Part shown: piece after piece, positions 23,901-35,522 of the stretch | Layout: each line of letters begins with the position of its first letter | Numbering within the stretch: the first letter of the stretch is position 1 | Assembly: GCF_019649055.1 (NCBI RefSeq) | Contig: NW_026570253.1 | Coordinates: forward strand, 620,001 to 684,000 | Direction of reading: 5' to 3' | DNA length: 64,000 bases | Source: Paramacrobiotus metropolitanus | Taxonomy: Eukaryota; Tardigrada; Eutardigrada; Parachela; Macrobiotidae | Position numbers and translations under genes: made by a program | The notes under the pieces: generated by a model | Database searches by the model: none | Seen by the model: the letters and a program-made list of their open reading frames with translations, nothing else | What the model was told of the DNA's origin: nothing

Positions 23901-26900
23901 TAACCAAATAATGTAAATGAAAAATTATTGTTTAAAATAGCTATGATTTCTTTGCAACAGGATCGGAAGCAGTGTGGAATTTGACTGCTGCGCAGTCGGT
24001 TGTCTGCAGGAACTACGCCGGCTTGACCGTTCGACGATAATGGTCAACTGCAACCCGGAAACGGTCAGCACCGACTACGACGTCTGTGACAAGCTGTACT
24101 TCGAAGAGATTTCCCTGGAAGTCGTCATGGATATTTATCAGCTGGAGAATCCGGAAGGAATTATTTTGTCCATGGGCGGGCAACTGCCGAACAATATCGC
24201 TATGGATTTGTACCGGCAGAACGCTGTCATACTGGGAACCAGTCCCGAGTCAATCGATAATGCCGAAAACCGTTTCAAGTTTTCCCGACTGCTGGACAGT
24301 ATCGGAATCGAGCAACCAAGGTTGGTCGGAAACGTTTGTAATGTGTCATTTTACCGTTAAGAAAGCAAATTGTTTCTTAATGAAAGTTGATTTCATTGCT
24401 CGTAAATGCTCAGCGACCATCGTATGAGTTGGTAAGACTATCTCATAAGTTCAGTTTTTAATTACAGGCTACATTGAAACAATAAAAATATAAAACGTTT
24501 CGGTGAACAGTTATTGCGGCTTTCGGGCCAAATGCAGTAACACCTACTAAATGCTTTATTTACAAATGGATAAATATTCTCGGTTAACATTGCTCTACAT
24601 AATTATGTAATTGAAATCAGAGTTTTATCTTATGGCTTGTTTTCATGATCAGATGGAGCGAATTGACCAGCATCGAAAGCGCCAAAGAATTCGCCAACGA
24701 AGTCGGCTACCCTTGCCTAATCCGTCCCTCATATGTCCTTAGTGGCGCCGCCATGCAAATCGCCTACTCCGTTAGCGATTTGGAAGAATACCTGAACAAA
24801 CCAGGCACCATCATCAGCCGTGATCGACCCGTGGTCATCTCCAAATTCATCGAGAATGCCCAGGAAATCGATGTGGACGCCGTGGCGGCACAGGGCGAGG
24901 CCATCTGTATGGCCATCTCGGAACATGTGGAGAATGCCGGCGTGCACAGCGGAGACGCCACACTGGTCACTCCGCCGCAGAGCCTGTCGTGGGATATTGT
25001 CGAACAGATCCGGGATATTGTGGAAGCCATTGGGGATGAGCTGGAAATCAGTGGACCTTACAACTTGCAACTAATGCTCAAAGTAAGCCGAAAGGTCACG
25101 CAGACAAGAAGCGTTTTACGTTGGATGAATCAAAAATATTTGCTGGCAAATACTTGTTTAATGAGTACAAAAATAAAAGATGTAAACCTTTTTAAGCAAT
25201 TTTGTGCATTACTGAATAGTCGGGGGACTAAAAATTGATGTGCAACTGTCATAATATTAGGTGAGTTCTCCTTGTTGTAGGATAACAAATTAATGGTCAT
25301 TGAATGCAACGTTCGTGTCTCTCGTTCCTTCCCCTTCGTGTCGAAAACCCTGGACTACGACTTTATTGCGGCGGCCACCCGCGTCGCTCTGGGCATTTAC
25401 GTGGACTCTGCAGACGTGACTTTCGGTCAGGAGAATCGCATCGGCGTCAAAGTGCCCATGTTCTCCTTTTCCCGCCTGACCAATGCCGACGTGACCCTGG
25501 GTGTGGAGATGCGCAGTACCGGCGAAGTGGCCTGCTACGGGACCACCAAGTACGAAGCCTTCCTCAAAGCGCTGATCGGCAGCGGCTTCCGCTATCCCCG
25601 TCAGAACATCTTCCTGGGCATCAGCAATCCGGATCACCGGAAACTCCTGACCAACAGCGTCAAACTCTTACAGTCACTGGGGTACAAACTCTACGCCAAC
25701 ACCGGGACAACGGAATACTACAAAACCACTCATAGCATCCAGTTAGAGGAAATTGTGTGGCCGACGGATGGATCGGAGGCGGCGCTAGCCAAAACCTTTG
25801 ATTTAGCCATCAGCATCCCCACTCGCCGGGGAATGACACCGCGACTCTCCATTGACAGCACCCATGGCTACCGTCTCAGTCGGTTGACCGCTGATTTCGC
25901 CATCCCGCTCATCACCGACGCCAATTGTGCGCTGATCCTGGCGGAGGCCCTCACCGCTTTCCCCAAACCACCGCCGTTGCGTTTAAGCACCGATTTCGTC
26001 ACCACGCGCCGGCTGTACCGTTTCCCGGGACTCATTGACGTCCACGTGCATCTGCGAGAGCCGGGCGCTACGCATAAAGAGGATTTCGCCAGTGGGACCG
26101 CTGCGGCGTTGGCCGGCGGGATCACGCTGGTGTGCTGTATGCCCAACACCAATCCCCCGGTGACGGACGCGGAATCCTTGGGTTTGGCGAAGGCAGCAGC
26201 GGAACGCGGTGCCCGCTGCGATTATGCGCTGTTTGCCGGGGCTTCGGTGGACAATGCGGCGACAGTCAGCCAGTTGGCGTCGCAGGTGATGACCTTGAAG
26301 ATGTACCTTAACGACACATTTACCACGCTGAAGCTGGACAATATGGCGCTATGGGGACCGCATCTGGCCGGGTGGCCGAAGTCCCGACCGATTTGCGTTC
26401 ACGCAGAGAGCAGTACACTGGCGGCGGTTTTGTTCTACGCGCATCTGTACGATCGTCCGGTGCACATCTGCCATGTGTCCAACAAACAGGAGATTTTGTT
26501 GATCCGCGAAGCCAAACAGAAAGGGATGAAGGTCACGTGTGAAGTAGCCCCGCATCACCTGTTCCTCAGTACGGAGCAGCTGGCGACGTTGGGGAAACGC
26601 GGCAGTGTCAAGCCACCGCTGGCCACGCCCCAGGATCAGGCGGCGTTGTGGGAGAATCTGGACGTGATTGACTGCTTCGCCACGGATCATGCGCCGCATC
26701 TGCTGAGTGAGAAGGACGGAGAGCACAGTCCGCCAGGATTCCCGGGTTTGGAGACGATGCTGCCGCTGCTGTTGACGGCGGTGGCGGACGGACGGCTGAG
26801 TCTGGAAGATATTGAGACGCGGTTGTGTACGAATCCGCGGAAGATTTTTGATTTACCGGTACAGCCCGATACGTTTGTGGAGGTGGATTTGGATGAGGAG

Positions 26901-29250
26901 TGGGTGATCCCCGAGAAGCAGGAGTGGACTAAGGCCGGCTGGAGCCCGTTTGCCGGCATGAACGTTCGTGGAAAGGTACTGAAACATTTTTCTATATAAA
27001 CAGATCTTGCTAAAAATGCTAAGAAAAGGGATGTTATCTATACAAAACAATAAATTTAATCAAAAAATCGTTGAAACGTCCTAATGGTTAATTACCAGTG
27101 AGTGAGTGTCGGCTATGTGAAATGGATTTAACAGTAAAAAAGAATGTGTTTTGTTATGTAAATCGGTTGTTTTGTTGTGGAATATCCGTTGTGTTTTGTC
27201 AGGTTCAACGAGTTGTCTTACGCGGTGAGGAAGTGTACATCGACGGCGCCGTTCTTGCCCAGCCCGGCTACGGCAACGACGTGTGCAAGGACACCATGGG
27301 CACACGCCCCATTAAACCCGTCTCGATCGTCATCTCACCCGCCATCAGCACGGAGGCGCCTCGTTTCCGCTCGCGCACCTCCACCCGCGAGCGCACCGAG
27401 TCGGCGCCCCAGGATGAAACTGCCGCAGATTACGCCGATGACCATTATCCCGATACCCTCCTAAAACCGATTGTCCCGCGTAACCCCAAACGCGGTTCTT
27501 CCGCCCCGGGCCGCAAGAGCATTTCCTTCGTCACCAGTGAGGAAGCGGCCACGGCGCCAGCTAAACCGGCCACAACGGTCAACCAGCGCCGCCCCACCAC
27601 TTTTATGCCGCACGAGGAACTCATGGCGCGCCGGCAGTCGCGGTTGTCGGTGGATTTCGGCATTTCGGATGTGGCGGGTGGCGCCTACGGAGGTGCAGTG
27701 CATATGCGACGCTCCTCCATGATCCCGCCGCCGATGGCCGAGGCGCTGCCCTTCCACTATCTGATCTGCGTGGAAACCTTCACGCAGCAGCATATTGAGC
27801 ATTTGTTTCGCTTGGCCCGCTATTTCAAGACTTGTGTGCAGAAGAACCGACCCACAGGACACGTGTTGAGCGGGAAAATTCTGGCAAATTTGTTCTATAC
27901 GGAGGACTTCGGAAGCCAAAATGCGTATGCAAGCGCCATGCACAGGTGACTTTTGTGACTACTTTTACCTATTAGCGTTTAAACAGCTGAAAAATGAAAA
28001 CGATAACTACTATTTTTTCCCACAAGAAGTAATTGCTAAGAATTTCTGAGCACTAAAGTAAATGAAAAATGAAAAGATTTTTGTCGATGACGACAAAAAT
28101 CGATGTCGATGTCGATATATCGATGTCGATATATTATTAGTCGATGTTTATAGACTGGGCGGATCGGTCATCTACATGAATCCCGCCACGTCGTCAGTGA
28201 AGAAAGGTGAAAGTCTGCACGATACGGTGATGATTATGTCAAGTTATGCCGATGTAGTGGTGTTGCGACAGTCGTACGAGAATCCGTTGGAGGTTGCTGG
28301 CTGGTGTCAGCAAAAACCGTTCATTAATGCGGGCGACGCGGTATGTGTTTCGGGATAAAATACGTTTGCCACCCATAGGATGTTGTACATGTAACCTGAC
28401 GTGGAAAAATTCCTGCTAAGTACAAAACGGTAGTGTTATCCACATAAAAGTTTATGCGTATAATTGTCACAATAAATTTAACCAAAGGCTAATTGTGAGT
28501 CAATGTGAGAGGTGGGCTAAAAGGGGGTTAGGCTAATTGACTTGCTAATTGATTTTTTATGATGACTTTGTTATACGTACATGTTGTTCTGACAATATAA
28601 CTCACCGGTTTCTTGTTGGACAGTCTGGCGAAGATTTTGTGCAAGCGCTGGTTGATGGTTTCACCATCTGGGACGAGATCGGTACCATCCGGGGCTGTGT
28701 CGTCACCCTGTCCGGCAACCTAAAGAGCGGCCCGGCGCACTCGCTGGCTAAACTGCTGGCAAAATGCCAGGTCGGTGAGCTGCGCTACGTGGCACAGGAA
28801 CAGTGCGACATGCCGGAGGAGGTCAGCCAGTATATCGACGAACTGCACACCACACCGCAGCGTCTATTCACCAGTCTGGAGGAGGCCCTGCCGGAGACCA
28901 ACATTCTGTACATGGCGCCGCTGTACAACACCGGAACGGACGCTGCTGAACACCGTCGTCTGTCGCTGACGCCGGAGCGCATGACGCTGGTCAAACCGGA
29001 ATCGCTGACTGGGCCGAAATTCCGCATTCTGCATCCGCTGCCCCGTCAGCATGATATTGCGCCGCAGATTGATAAGGATTCACGAGCGGCCTACTTCCGG
29101 CAGGCGGAGAACGGGGTGTACGTGCGGATGGCCATTCTGGCTGTGCTGTTAAAGGGGCTGATTGAGCGGCGCCCCTCGGAAACTACGGAGCGGACACTGG
29201 CTAGTTTCCGCCGTCGAATGAGTTCGCATTCGTCCAGGAAATCGGAATGA
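17973..29250 (+). CDS. CAD: CAD trifunctional pyrimidine protein with degenerate ATCase domain
   Basis: Sixteen exons: 17973-18066, 18521-18849, 18919-19002, 19552-20060, 20372-20753, 21366-21821, 22374-22562, 22628-22861, 23081-23218, 23270-23706, 23961-24320, 24653-25082, 25281-26975, 27203-27945, 28154-28340 and 28624-29250. All phases join, giving 2,297 residues (human 2,225). Order: glutaminase (about 1-360; FGICMGHQ nucleophile, QFHPEH), CPS (about 390-1450; [34 protein letters not shown], then the second half with [12 protein letters not shown]), dihydroorotase (about 1455-1790; [12 protein letters not shown], Lys in LKMYLND, HICHV, DHAPH all present), a Ser/Arg-rich linker, and an ATCase-like domain (about 1960-2297). 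The ATCase part keeps [18 protein letters not shown] and [11 protein letters not shown] but lacks the STRT, HPTQ, HGRT and TRxQ residues. So steps one and three of UMP synthesis look intact and step two does not. The donors at 22563 (GTCACT) and 24321 (GTTGGT) are weak. A possible poly(A) signal ATTAAA lies at 29330-29335. Confidence 0.95.
27904..29172 (+). other. Degenerate aspartate transcarbamylase active-site segments within CAD
   Basis: Sites where catalytic residues are replaced. DFGS at 27905-27916 (about residues 2014-2017) stands where the family has STRT, without any gap. EDFVQ near 28630-28644 replaces EHPTQ. GNLKSGP at 28714-28734 replaces the GDLKHGRT segment with one residue fewer. 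APLYNTG from 28915 replaces TRIQKER. The 80s-loop Ser and Lys (SSVKKGES), the Arg of VVVLR, the Gln of DFVQ and HPLP remain. In ATCases the lost residues bind carbamoyl phosphate and aspartate. Confidence 0.88.
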
Positions 29251-30950
29251 GTGGGATAGTACCGGTGGACGCTTGTCTACCAGCATGGCGCAGTCAGTTT
29301 TCATCGAAAATTTCGTTGCGAAATATTCCATTAAATTTTATTCGTGAATTTTATTCACCGGTGTTTTAATTTTAATGTCTTTTATCCGCTCGCAAGTCCT
29401 GTCTATTTTGCATTATTATCTTTCGGTGCATTTATTTAGCAATAATGTCAGTTACAAGCACTTCGCGATGTACTGTAAATGTTAGCTTGAGCGTACCGTA
29501 GAATGTGCATTATTTGCTTAATGATTAATATTGACTATGATTAATTTAGTGAAAATTCACTTCTAAATATGCTCTTAATTGCACAACTACTGTACAAGTT
29601 CTGTACTGGTAATCAATGTTCCATTGCTTGTGAAATTTGTTGTAACAAAATCATACTTAATTCTTTTCCAATGAAGCGCCCTTATCATGTGGTTGAAAGT
29701 GGTTTTGCTAGGGATATTATTGAGTGTGCATTAATTGCTTCTACAGTAGTGTCTGTGAACAGCACTCGTTCGGTATTTCCCGCGTTTATCGGTTACGGGA
29801 ATCATTCCCGCTGACAAATTTAAAGAATGATATTGTACCTGTTCGTGTTGCACAACTCGCTTCAGAATCAAAATATTTACTGTGTATAACGTCATTACTG
29901 TCAAAAGAATTTCACAAGAGACTTTTCAGAGTGTTGTCGTTTTGATATCGGACAGCTGATGGCAGTCTTCGGATGGAATAAATTTTCATCGGCAGCTTAT
30001 GCATTCAGCTCTTTACGCCAACATCTACAAAACCAAATGCTGTTGGATCATGATTGTCTTAGCATGCGGGTACATCCAACAATACTTGGGCCGAAAACGA
30101 AAATGCAAACGTAAATTATGCTGTAGTTGCAAAATTAAAGAAGCCCCCATTCGAGAGAAATGACTTATGAACAGTAACTCCACTGATTTATGTAAGTGCA
30201 TTTGTATAGTGAATATCAGTCAACTGGTGGAACCATATGGTAATGCATATATGATCAATTCTTCAGTAGGAGTACTTTTACTTTTTATTACAAATAGCCG
30301 AAGGTAGATTTATATAGCTAGTATAACACTGTATCTACAGATTTCTACATCGATTATGTCCTGTTTTGGCCGATAGGCCTGCGCCGCTGCCGCAGGGAAT
30401 TGACTGCATTTAAAGTGATCATAGGGCGCGTAATGATATTTAAAATGATTAGCAGGCTGTTTGACAGTTGGTGATCCTGCCGCACAGCATGCAAAACGCC
30501 ACCCGTCGTTTGAACACAAAACACACGTCATTCAACGTTAAAATTTAATTAAGAAAACGCTTAAGACATATTACAACAACAATTAAAGCCATCGATTAAA
30601 CAATATTTAATGTGAGACAAACACGTATTTGCCCATTAAAAGCACTTCCATTCGGTACGAGAAACATCGTGTATACTGTATACAGTGCATGATAATGACC
30701 ATGTATAATAATATTATGCTCTGCATGTATTAATTGTACACCGGCATTTGGCTAATCAGCCAGCACAAAAGTGATTTCAGAAAACCAGTTGACAAGTTAT
30801 GAATAAACTGTTTTACAACACCAGTAATTCTGCTTGTAAATGCGGGGTTTTTTCCCGTGACCTTTTGGTTTTTTTTAACAAAATTATCCCCGGCTTGTTT
30901 ACATACTTGTGTTCTTTTTATTTAACCAGCCAGATTTAATTTGCAGCAAA
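29251..30950. other. Intergenic region between CAD and SLC22-like gene A
   Basis: About 1.7 kb, AT-rich. The left end should hold the CAD 3' untranslated region (ATTAAA at 29330-29335). Short open frames at 29569-29945 and 30310-30531 have no recognisable content. A pyrimidine-rich acceptor-like stretch near 30909-30929 and the bases up to 30950 probably belong to the 5' end of gene A. Confidence 0.4.
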
Positions 30951-33900
30951 ATGGTTCGCCGGCAATCTTTAATGAACATTCCGCCTAAATTGAAAGATGC
31001 CGATGATATTTTAAACATCCTGGGAGATCCCGGCATCTTCCAGACTATCCAGTTCACCTTGTTGATGTTGCAGTTTGTACCGATTGCCATGAATGACCTA
31101 ATGCCTATATTTTACAATATTCGACCGCTAGGCATTCAGATTCCATATTACGGAATATCGGATATCAATAATAATTCTTTCGTGACAGCTGATGACAATT
31201 CCTCGATGGGGTACGTTTATGTTAACCTGTCAGCTGCTTGCAACGCTATTCACTCTGGATTACCGTCTTCGAATTTCTCCTACGTATATCGAAATCGCCA
31301 GTGGTCAGTTATCGGAGAGGTACATCACTGAAAACATGCTTCTGATTTAATTTTCATCGAGAAAAGCAAGCAGTTGATGTGCTTTGGTTTTAGATGGATT
31401 TATTATGTGACAAAGCGTGGCTGGCAAATCTAGCGACAACAGTGTATTTTCTGGGTAAATCTCGCATTAAGTTCAGTTTACGTAATATATGCGCTGATAC
31501 CTACAAAATTGTACTGGTCCATTACTAGACTCCTTTGCGCGCATATATATAACTTTTGCATGAAATTATAGACGTCCTTAAATTAATGTATTGTTGGTAT
31601 TCAGTAGCTATATATAAATGGTTGATCTGCATGACTTGGATGGAATCATCGATGTATGTTACATTAATACTTAAAATAAACCGTGTGTGAAAACACAATT
31701 TTAAGGCGCCAGGGCGAAATCCTACATAGGGTAGTGAACTATATCGATGTGCAGGGCAAATCATTGGGTCACCGATTTTTGGATGGACTTCCGACAAATA
31801 CGGCCGAAGAAAAACCTTGATCCTCTCAAATATTGCTTATTCTTTGCTCAGCATTGGAGTAATTTTTTCAAGGGATATCATTTCCTTTTCAGTTTTGCGC
31901 TTCTGTGTTGGGCTGGCCAGACAGGTACAACACTCAAAAAGTCTGAATGCTGTCGGTCTGTATCCATTCATAACTTTCATAACTACTCTAGCAAATAATG
32001 CATTTGTTACTTAGGTAGTATTTAAGTAAACATAGAAGTAGTCTTTCTCTTTCGTACTTTGTATAATTTATTTTGGGAACATTCAGGGAGTATTTATTTC
32101 CATTAACTAAATGTGGGTCATGTTTAGTATTCTAACGTCTGTACATGTGCTAGAGAACATCTGACGTGATTTATGCCCAACTTTTTCAAATATTTTTGTT
32201 GACTGCGTTTCGTACTATGGAACAGGGGATGCACAGCGCATTTTTCGTGCTGATGATGGAATGGATCCAGTCACACCGGCGTGGCCCGTGGGCAGCCATC
32301 GCCCAATTCCCTTTTTCCGCCGGTGTGCTGCTTTTAGCATTATTCGGATATCTTCTCCAGAACTGGCATCATATGCAGATCGTTCTAGCTGTTTCAAATT
32401 TTACCGCCATAGGATTTTACTGGTACAGTACATTGATCGTAAAAATATGTGTAAAAATACAGGTACGTTATGCGCGCTCCGTTGTATGAGAACATCTGGT
32501 TTTCCAACACCGCCATACTCTGTACGTTAACCTATAAATAAGCGCGACGAGTTTTGTGGTAGAAAGTTGTACTGCAAAAACAATTAAAGTTAAAATATAT
32601 AAAAATAAAATAAATTGTTGCTTATGCAGAACTGTTCCAGTTTTTCCAAATTCTGGTACATTACTGCTCGTACAAGTGGAGAATATAATAATAATTATTA
32701 TTACATCCTGTAAAAAAACATTTCCGCTCTAATCTAAGAGCATGACATGACCTTTTGCGAAACATTAGGACGATAAATGCTTTAATTTTAGCTATGCGGT
32801 TGGATCTACTCTAGGCTGAATCCTACTGCCGTCATACTGCCGTCATACTGACTGGTATGAAAAAAAGTTTATTTACGGCGATTTATAAACATAAGAATAT
32901 AGGTCAAGCTTGACCAGTATCACGGCAGTAGAATTCAGTCTCGAGTAGATGCGACCGCATAAACGCTTAGGCATTTGTTAACGATCCAGGTTCGCTCCGG
33001 AATCGTTAAAGTGGTTAATTCTGCACCATCGTGCGACGGAAGCCCAGGACATCTGTAAGCATATCGCGCACTTTAACAACGTTCCCATATCCCGAAGTGA
33101 CCTTAAGGACATTGAAATCCTAGCTAAGAATCTACATTCCGGTGGCCAGCCTGTGCAGTCCCATTCTTTTATCGATTGCTTCCGGACGCCGTATGTCCGC
33201 ATATTCACCGTATTGTGCTGTTATATTTGGTAATTATCACAATATATTTCTATATTTAAATTATGTACAATTGGCACATTCGGTAAAGTAAGCAAGGTGG
33301 CGCATTATTATGCACAATGATAATGTTCAGATTATTCCGCGTACATAAGTACTCTAGCGAATGAAGCGCTGTTTTGGATTCAGGTTCGCCACGTTCTTCA
33401 CATACTTTGCCTTTTCTTTTCTCATGACAAACATGGTGGGCGACGTGTATACTAACCTGGCTATCAGCGGGTGCTTGGAGCTCATTCCGCGGGCATTAGC
33501 CGTCATTTCCGCTCAAAAGTATGAATTTAGTATTTGTAGACAGCGTAGTTGCAAGATACGTACAGTGATTTATACATTCCACAATATGCTATAAAATCGT
33601 TATTTTATTCTTTGCCTGTGATACAGTTGCTATCGGTTTCACTATAAAACAGCAATACAGTAATTTGCCAAGTGTTTTGTCGACGTAGAAACGTTGTGCA
33701 GATCCTGCATAATTATTTAGAAAGAGAATTGTCCGAAAGTTATAAATTTTCATAAAAATAGATAGATTATTGTGTATATAATGAGTGATCCAAAGTAATT
33801 TTTTCGAGGAACGTTTGTTATTACCAATACGAGTATTATTATCCTGCATTATGAAGGATCACCAACCGTGCCATGCTGGTGACGTATTTCTTCTGGGCCG

Positions 33901-34477
33901 GCATCTTCGCCCTGATAACTGGTGCCATACCGGCCGGCGCCAAACTGGACGCCAATTCCATCGCGAAAACCGCCATGGCCCTGCTGGGACGGATGGCCAT
34001 CGTCGGCTGTTTTCCCATTGTCAGCGTGGTGTCCTCCGAATTGTTCCCCACCGCCATCAGGAACAGCGGCTTCGGATTGTGCTCCATTGCGATGAAAGCC
34101 GGTGCCATGGTGGCGCCACAACTCGCCTTACTGGTCAGTTGGTGCAAATCTCATATTACGATTGTTGCAGCTGCATAGGCGTTTACAGAGTACGTTGCGT
34201 TGCATTACAGACCCTAAACACCTCGTTCACCGGCATTCCCTTCTATATTATCGGAGCGGTGTCCGTTCTGGGCTCGGTGATGACCATTATTTTACCGGAA
34301 ACGACAGATATGAAGCTTATGTCGACCATTGCCGAGGCCGAAGAATTTGGTACACGGGAACTGATGGCCTTCTACAAGCGGAAAAGCGTGGCCTTCTTAA
34401 CGGTTATGAAGCCAGTCAAAAAGATGTCACTTAGGGAAAGAGCTAAATCTATTTTTGAGAAAATTGAAAAATTCTAA
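30951..34477 (+). CDS. SLC22-like membrane carrier A
   Basis: Major facilitator of the SLC22 (organic cation/anion/zwitterion) type, expected in the plasma membrane; the substrate cannot be read from sequence. Eight exons: 30951-31319, 31394-31454, 31755-31924, 32226-32422, 32990-33229, 33384-33518, 33857-34133 and 34211-34477; 571 residues. Family marks: DDILNILGDPGIFQ at the N-terminus; a large loop after the first membrane segment with several N-x-S/T sites; WSVIGEMDLLCDKAW; GWTSDKYGRR (MFS motif after segment 2); FAPESLKWLI after segment 6 (SLC22 has PESPRWL); TNLAISGCLELIPRAL; SSELFPTAIRNSGFG; and LPETTD after segment 12. Twelve hydrophobic segments are apparent across the exons. It is the first of three tandem copies. 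Its third exon is undivided where B and C each have an extra intron. A foldback repeat lies in the intron before exon 5. Confidence 0.88.
32794..32961. mobile_element. MITE-like foldback element in an intron of gene A
   Basis: About 168 bp with imperfect terminal inverted repeats of roughly 55 bp. The left end begins TATGCGGT at 32794; the right end is its complement up to 32961. Both arms share ATCTACTC and CTACTGCCGT. The left arm carries an 11-bp tandem duplication (CATACTGCCGT). There is no coding capacity and no obvious target-site duplication. Typical of a non-autonomous DNA element, family unknown. Confidence 0.6.
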
Positions 34478-35522
34478 TGAAAACCGGCGAGCGTTTACCG
34501 GCAACAAATCAGGAGCCATGAAACAACTTTCTGTCAAATGTTATCGTTGTAAATATATAGATATTTCGCCTGTGGGTTCAGTCCTACGATAGGTGCAACT
34601 GCAAGGTGTAAATGATAACGCAGATGCTAGCTTGTATGTGTGTTTTAATGTCACCTCCCGGAGGAAATTTTAGATTTATTGTTAAAGTTAGTTTTTTGTC
34701 ATAACTTACGTAAATCATGCGTAGAACTATTTATGTCTACATGAAGGATGGCATCCTTAATTACGCGTGTACGTATTCAGTAATTCAACAGGGCCATTGT
34801 AATTACCGAAAAATCACAAAAACGTCTTAACTTATTTAATTGTAGTACTCAAATCATTTTTTAATTTTCTACAACCGTTTGTCATGCCATCCTGATGCTT
34901 AATTTCCTTTTTACATGGACTAATGTTTATGCCTTTGAGATAGTTCTGGGGTACATAGTATAAGTATAATTACTGGCTGAAAAAAATAGACGAGTATTTC
35001 TTCGCACTTATGCTCGTATAAGACAATATGCGCGTTATCATCGGCACAGTAGTCGCTCTAAAAACCATTCTCGTTTTACGACGCTGAATCCTGCTGTATT
35101 ATCAACCACTTGCGGTTTATCTTTCTTTCAGCGGCTAATAAAACCGTTTTATATTTTGGAAATTTATTTGGATGTGGCGGTCAGAATACTCGTTTGATAC
35201 AGTTAAACAAAATTATACTGACTATGAATACTCCACAATGTTATATTGCATTGGTCACCGCTCGTACACAACTGGGTAAATTGTAAGTCAGTAAGTGCTT
35301 TCCCAGTTTGTCAAAAACAAACCCTCTCGCCCACAATTAAACGCTCATGCGGGTTTCTGGCATGAAATGTGTTCTTTACATAGCTAATCGAACAAATAAT
35401 TTGCGTCTAACCATTCCTCTGATAGAAATTATCAGCAGTAATATCCCTGGACAACATAATTAAATTTTGCACAAATAATTGCGTATTACAGTAGGAACTG
35501 CTACTGCGGTTACTGCGGTACA
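34478..35522. other. Intergenic region between carriers A and B
   Basis: About 1.0 kb of AT-rich sequence. It has no open frame above about 60 codons and no repeat I recognise. It must contain the 3' end of gene A and the promoter of gene B, but neither is marked by a clear motif. Confidence 0.35.

Noticed and set aside
25290-26959. Several open frames antisense or out of frame to CAD exon 13
   Set aside because: The 565-codon exon matches CPS and dihydroorotase along its whole length; the others are shadows.
27900-28340. Idea that the ATCase losses are a frameshift or mis-splice artefact
   Set aside because: Flanking residues align on both sides without gaps, the changes occur in three separate segments on two exons, and all phases are consistent.
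29569-30531. Short frames between CAD and carrier A
   Set aside because: AT-driven open frames without homology or splice logic.
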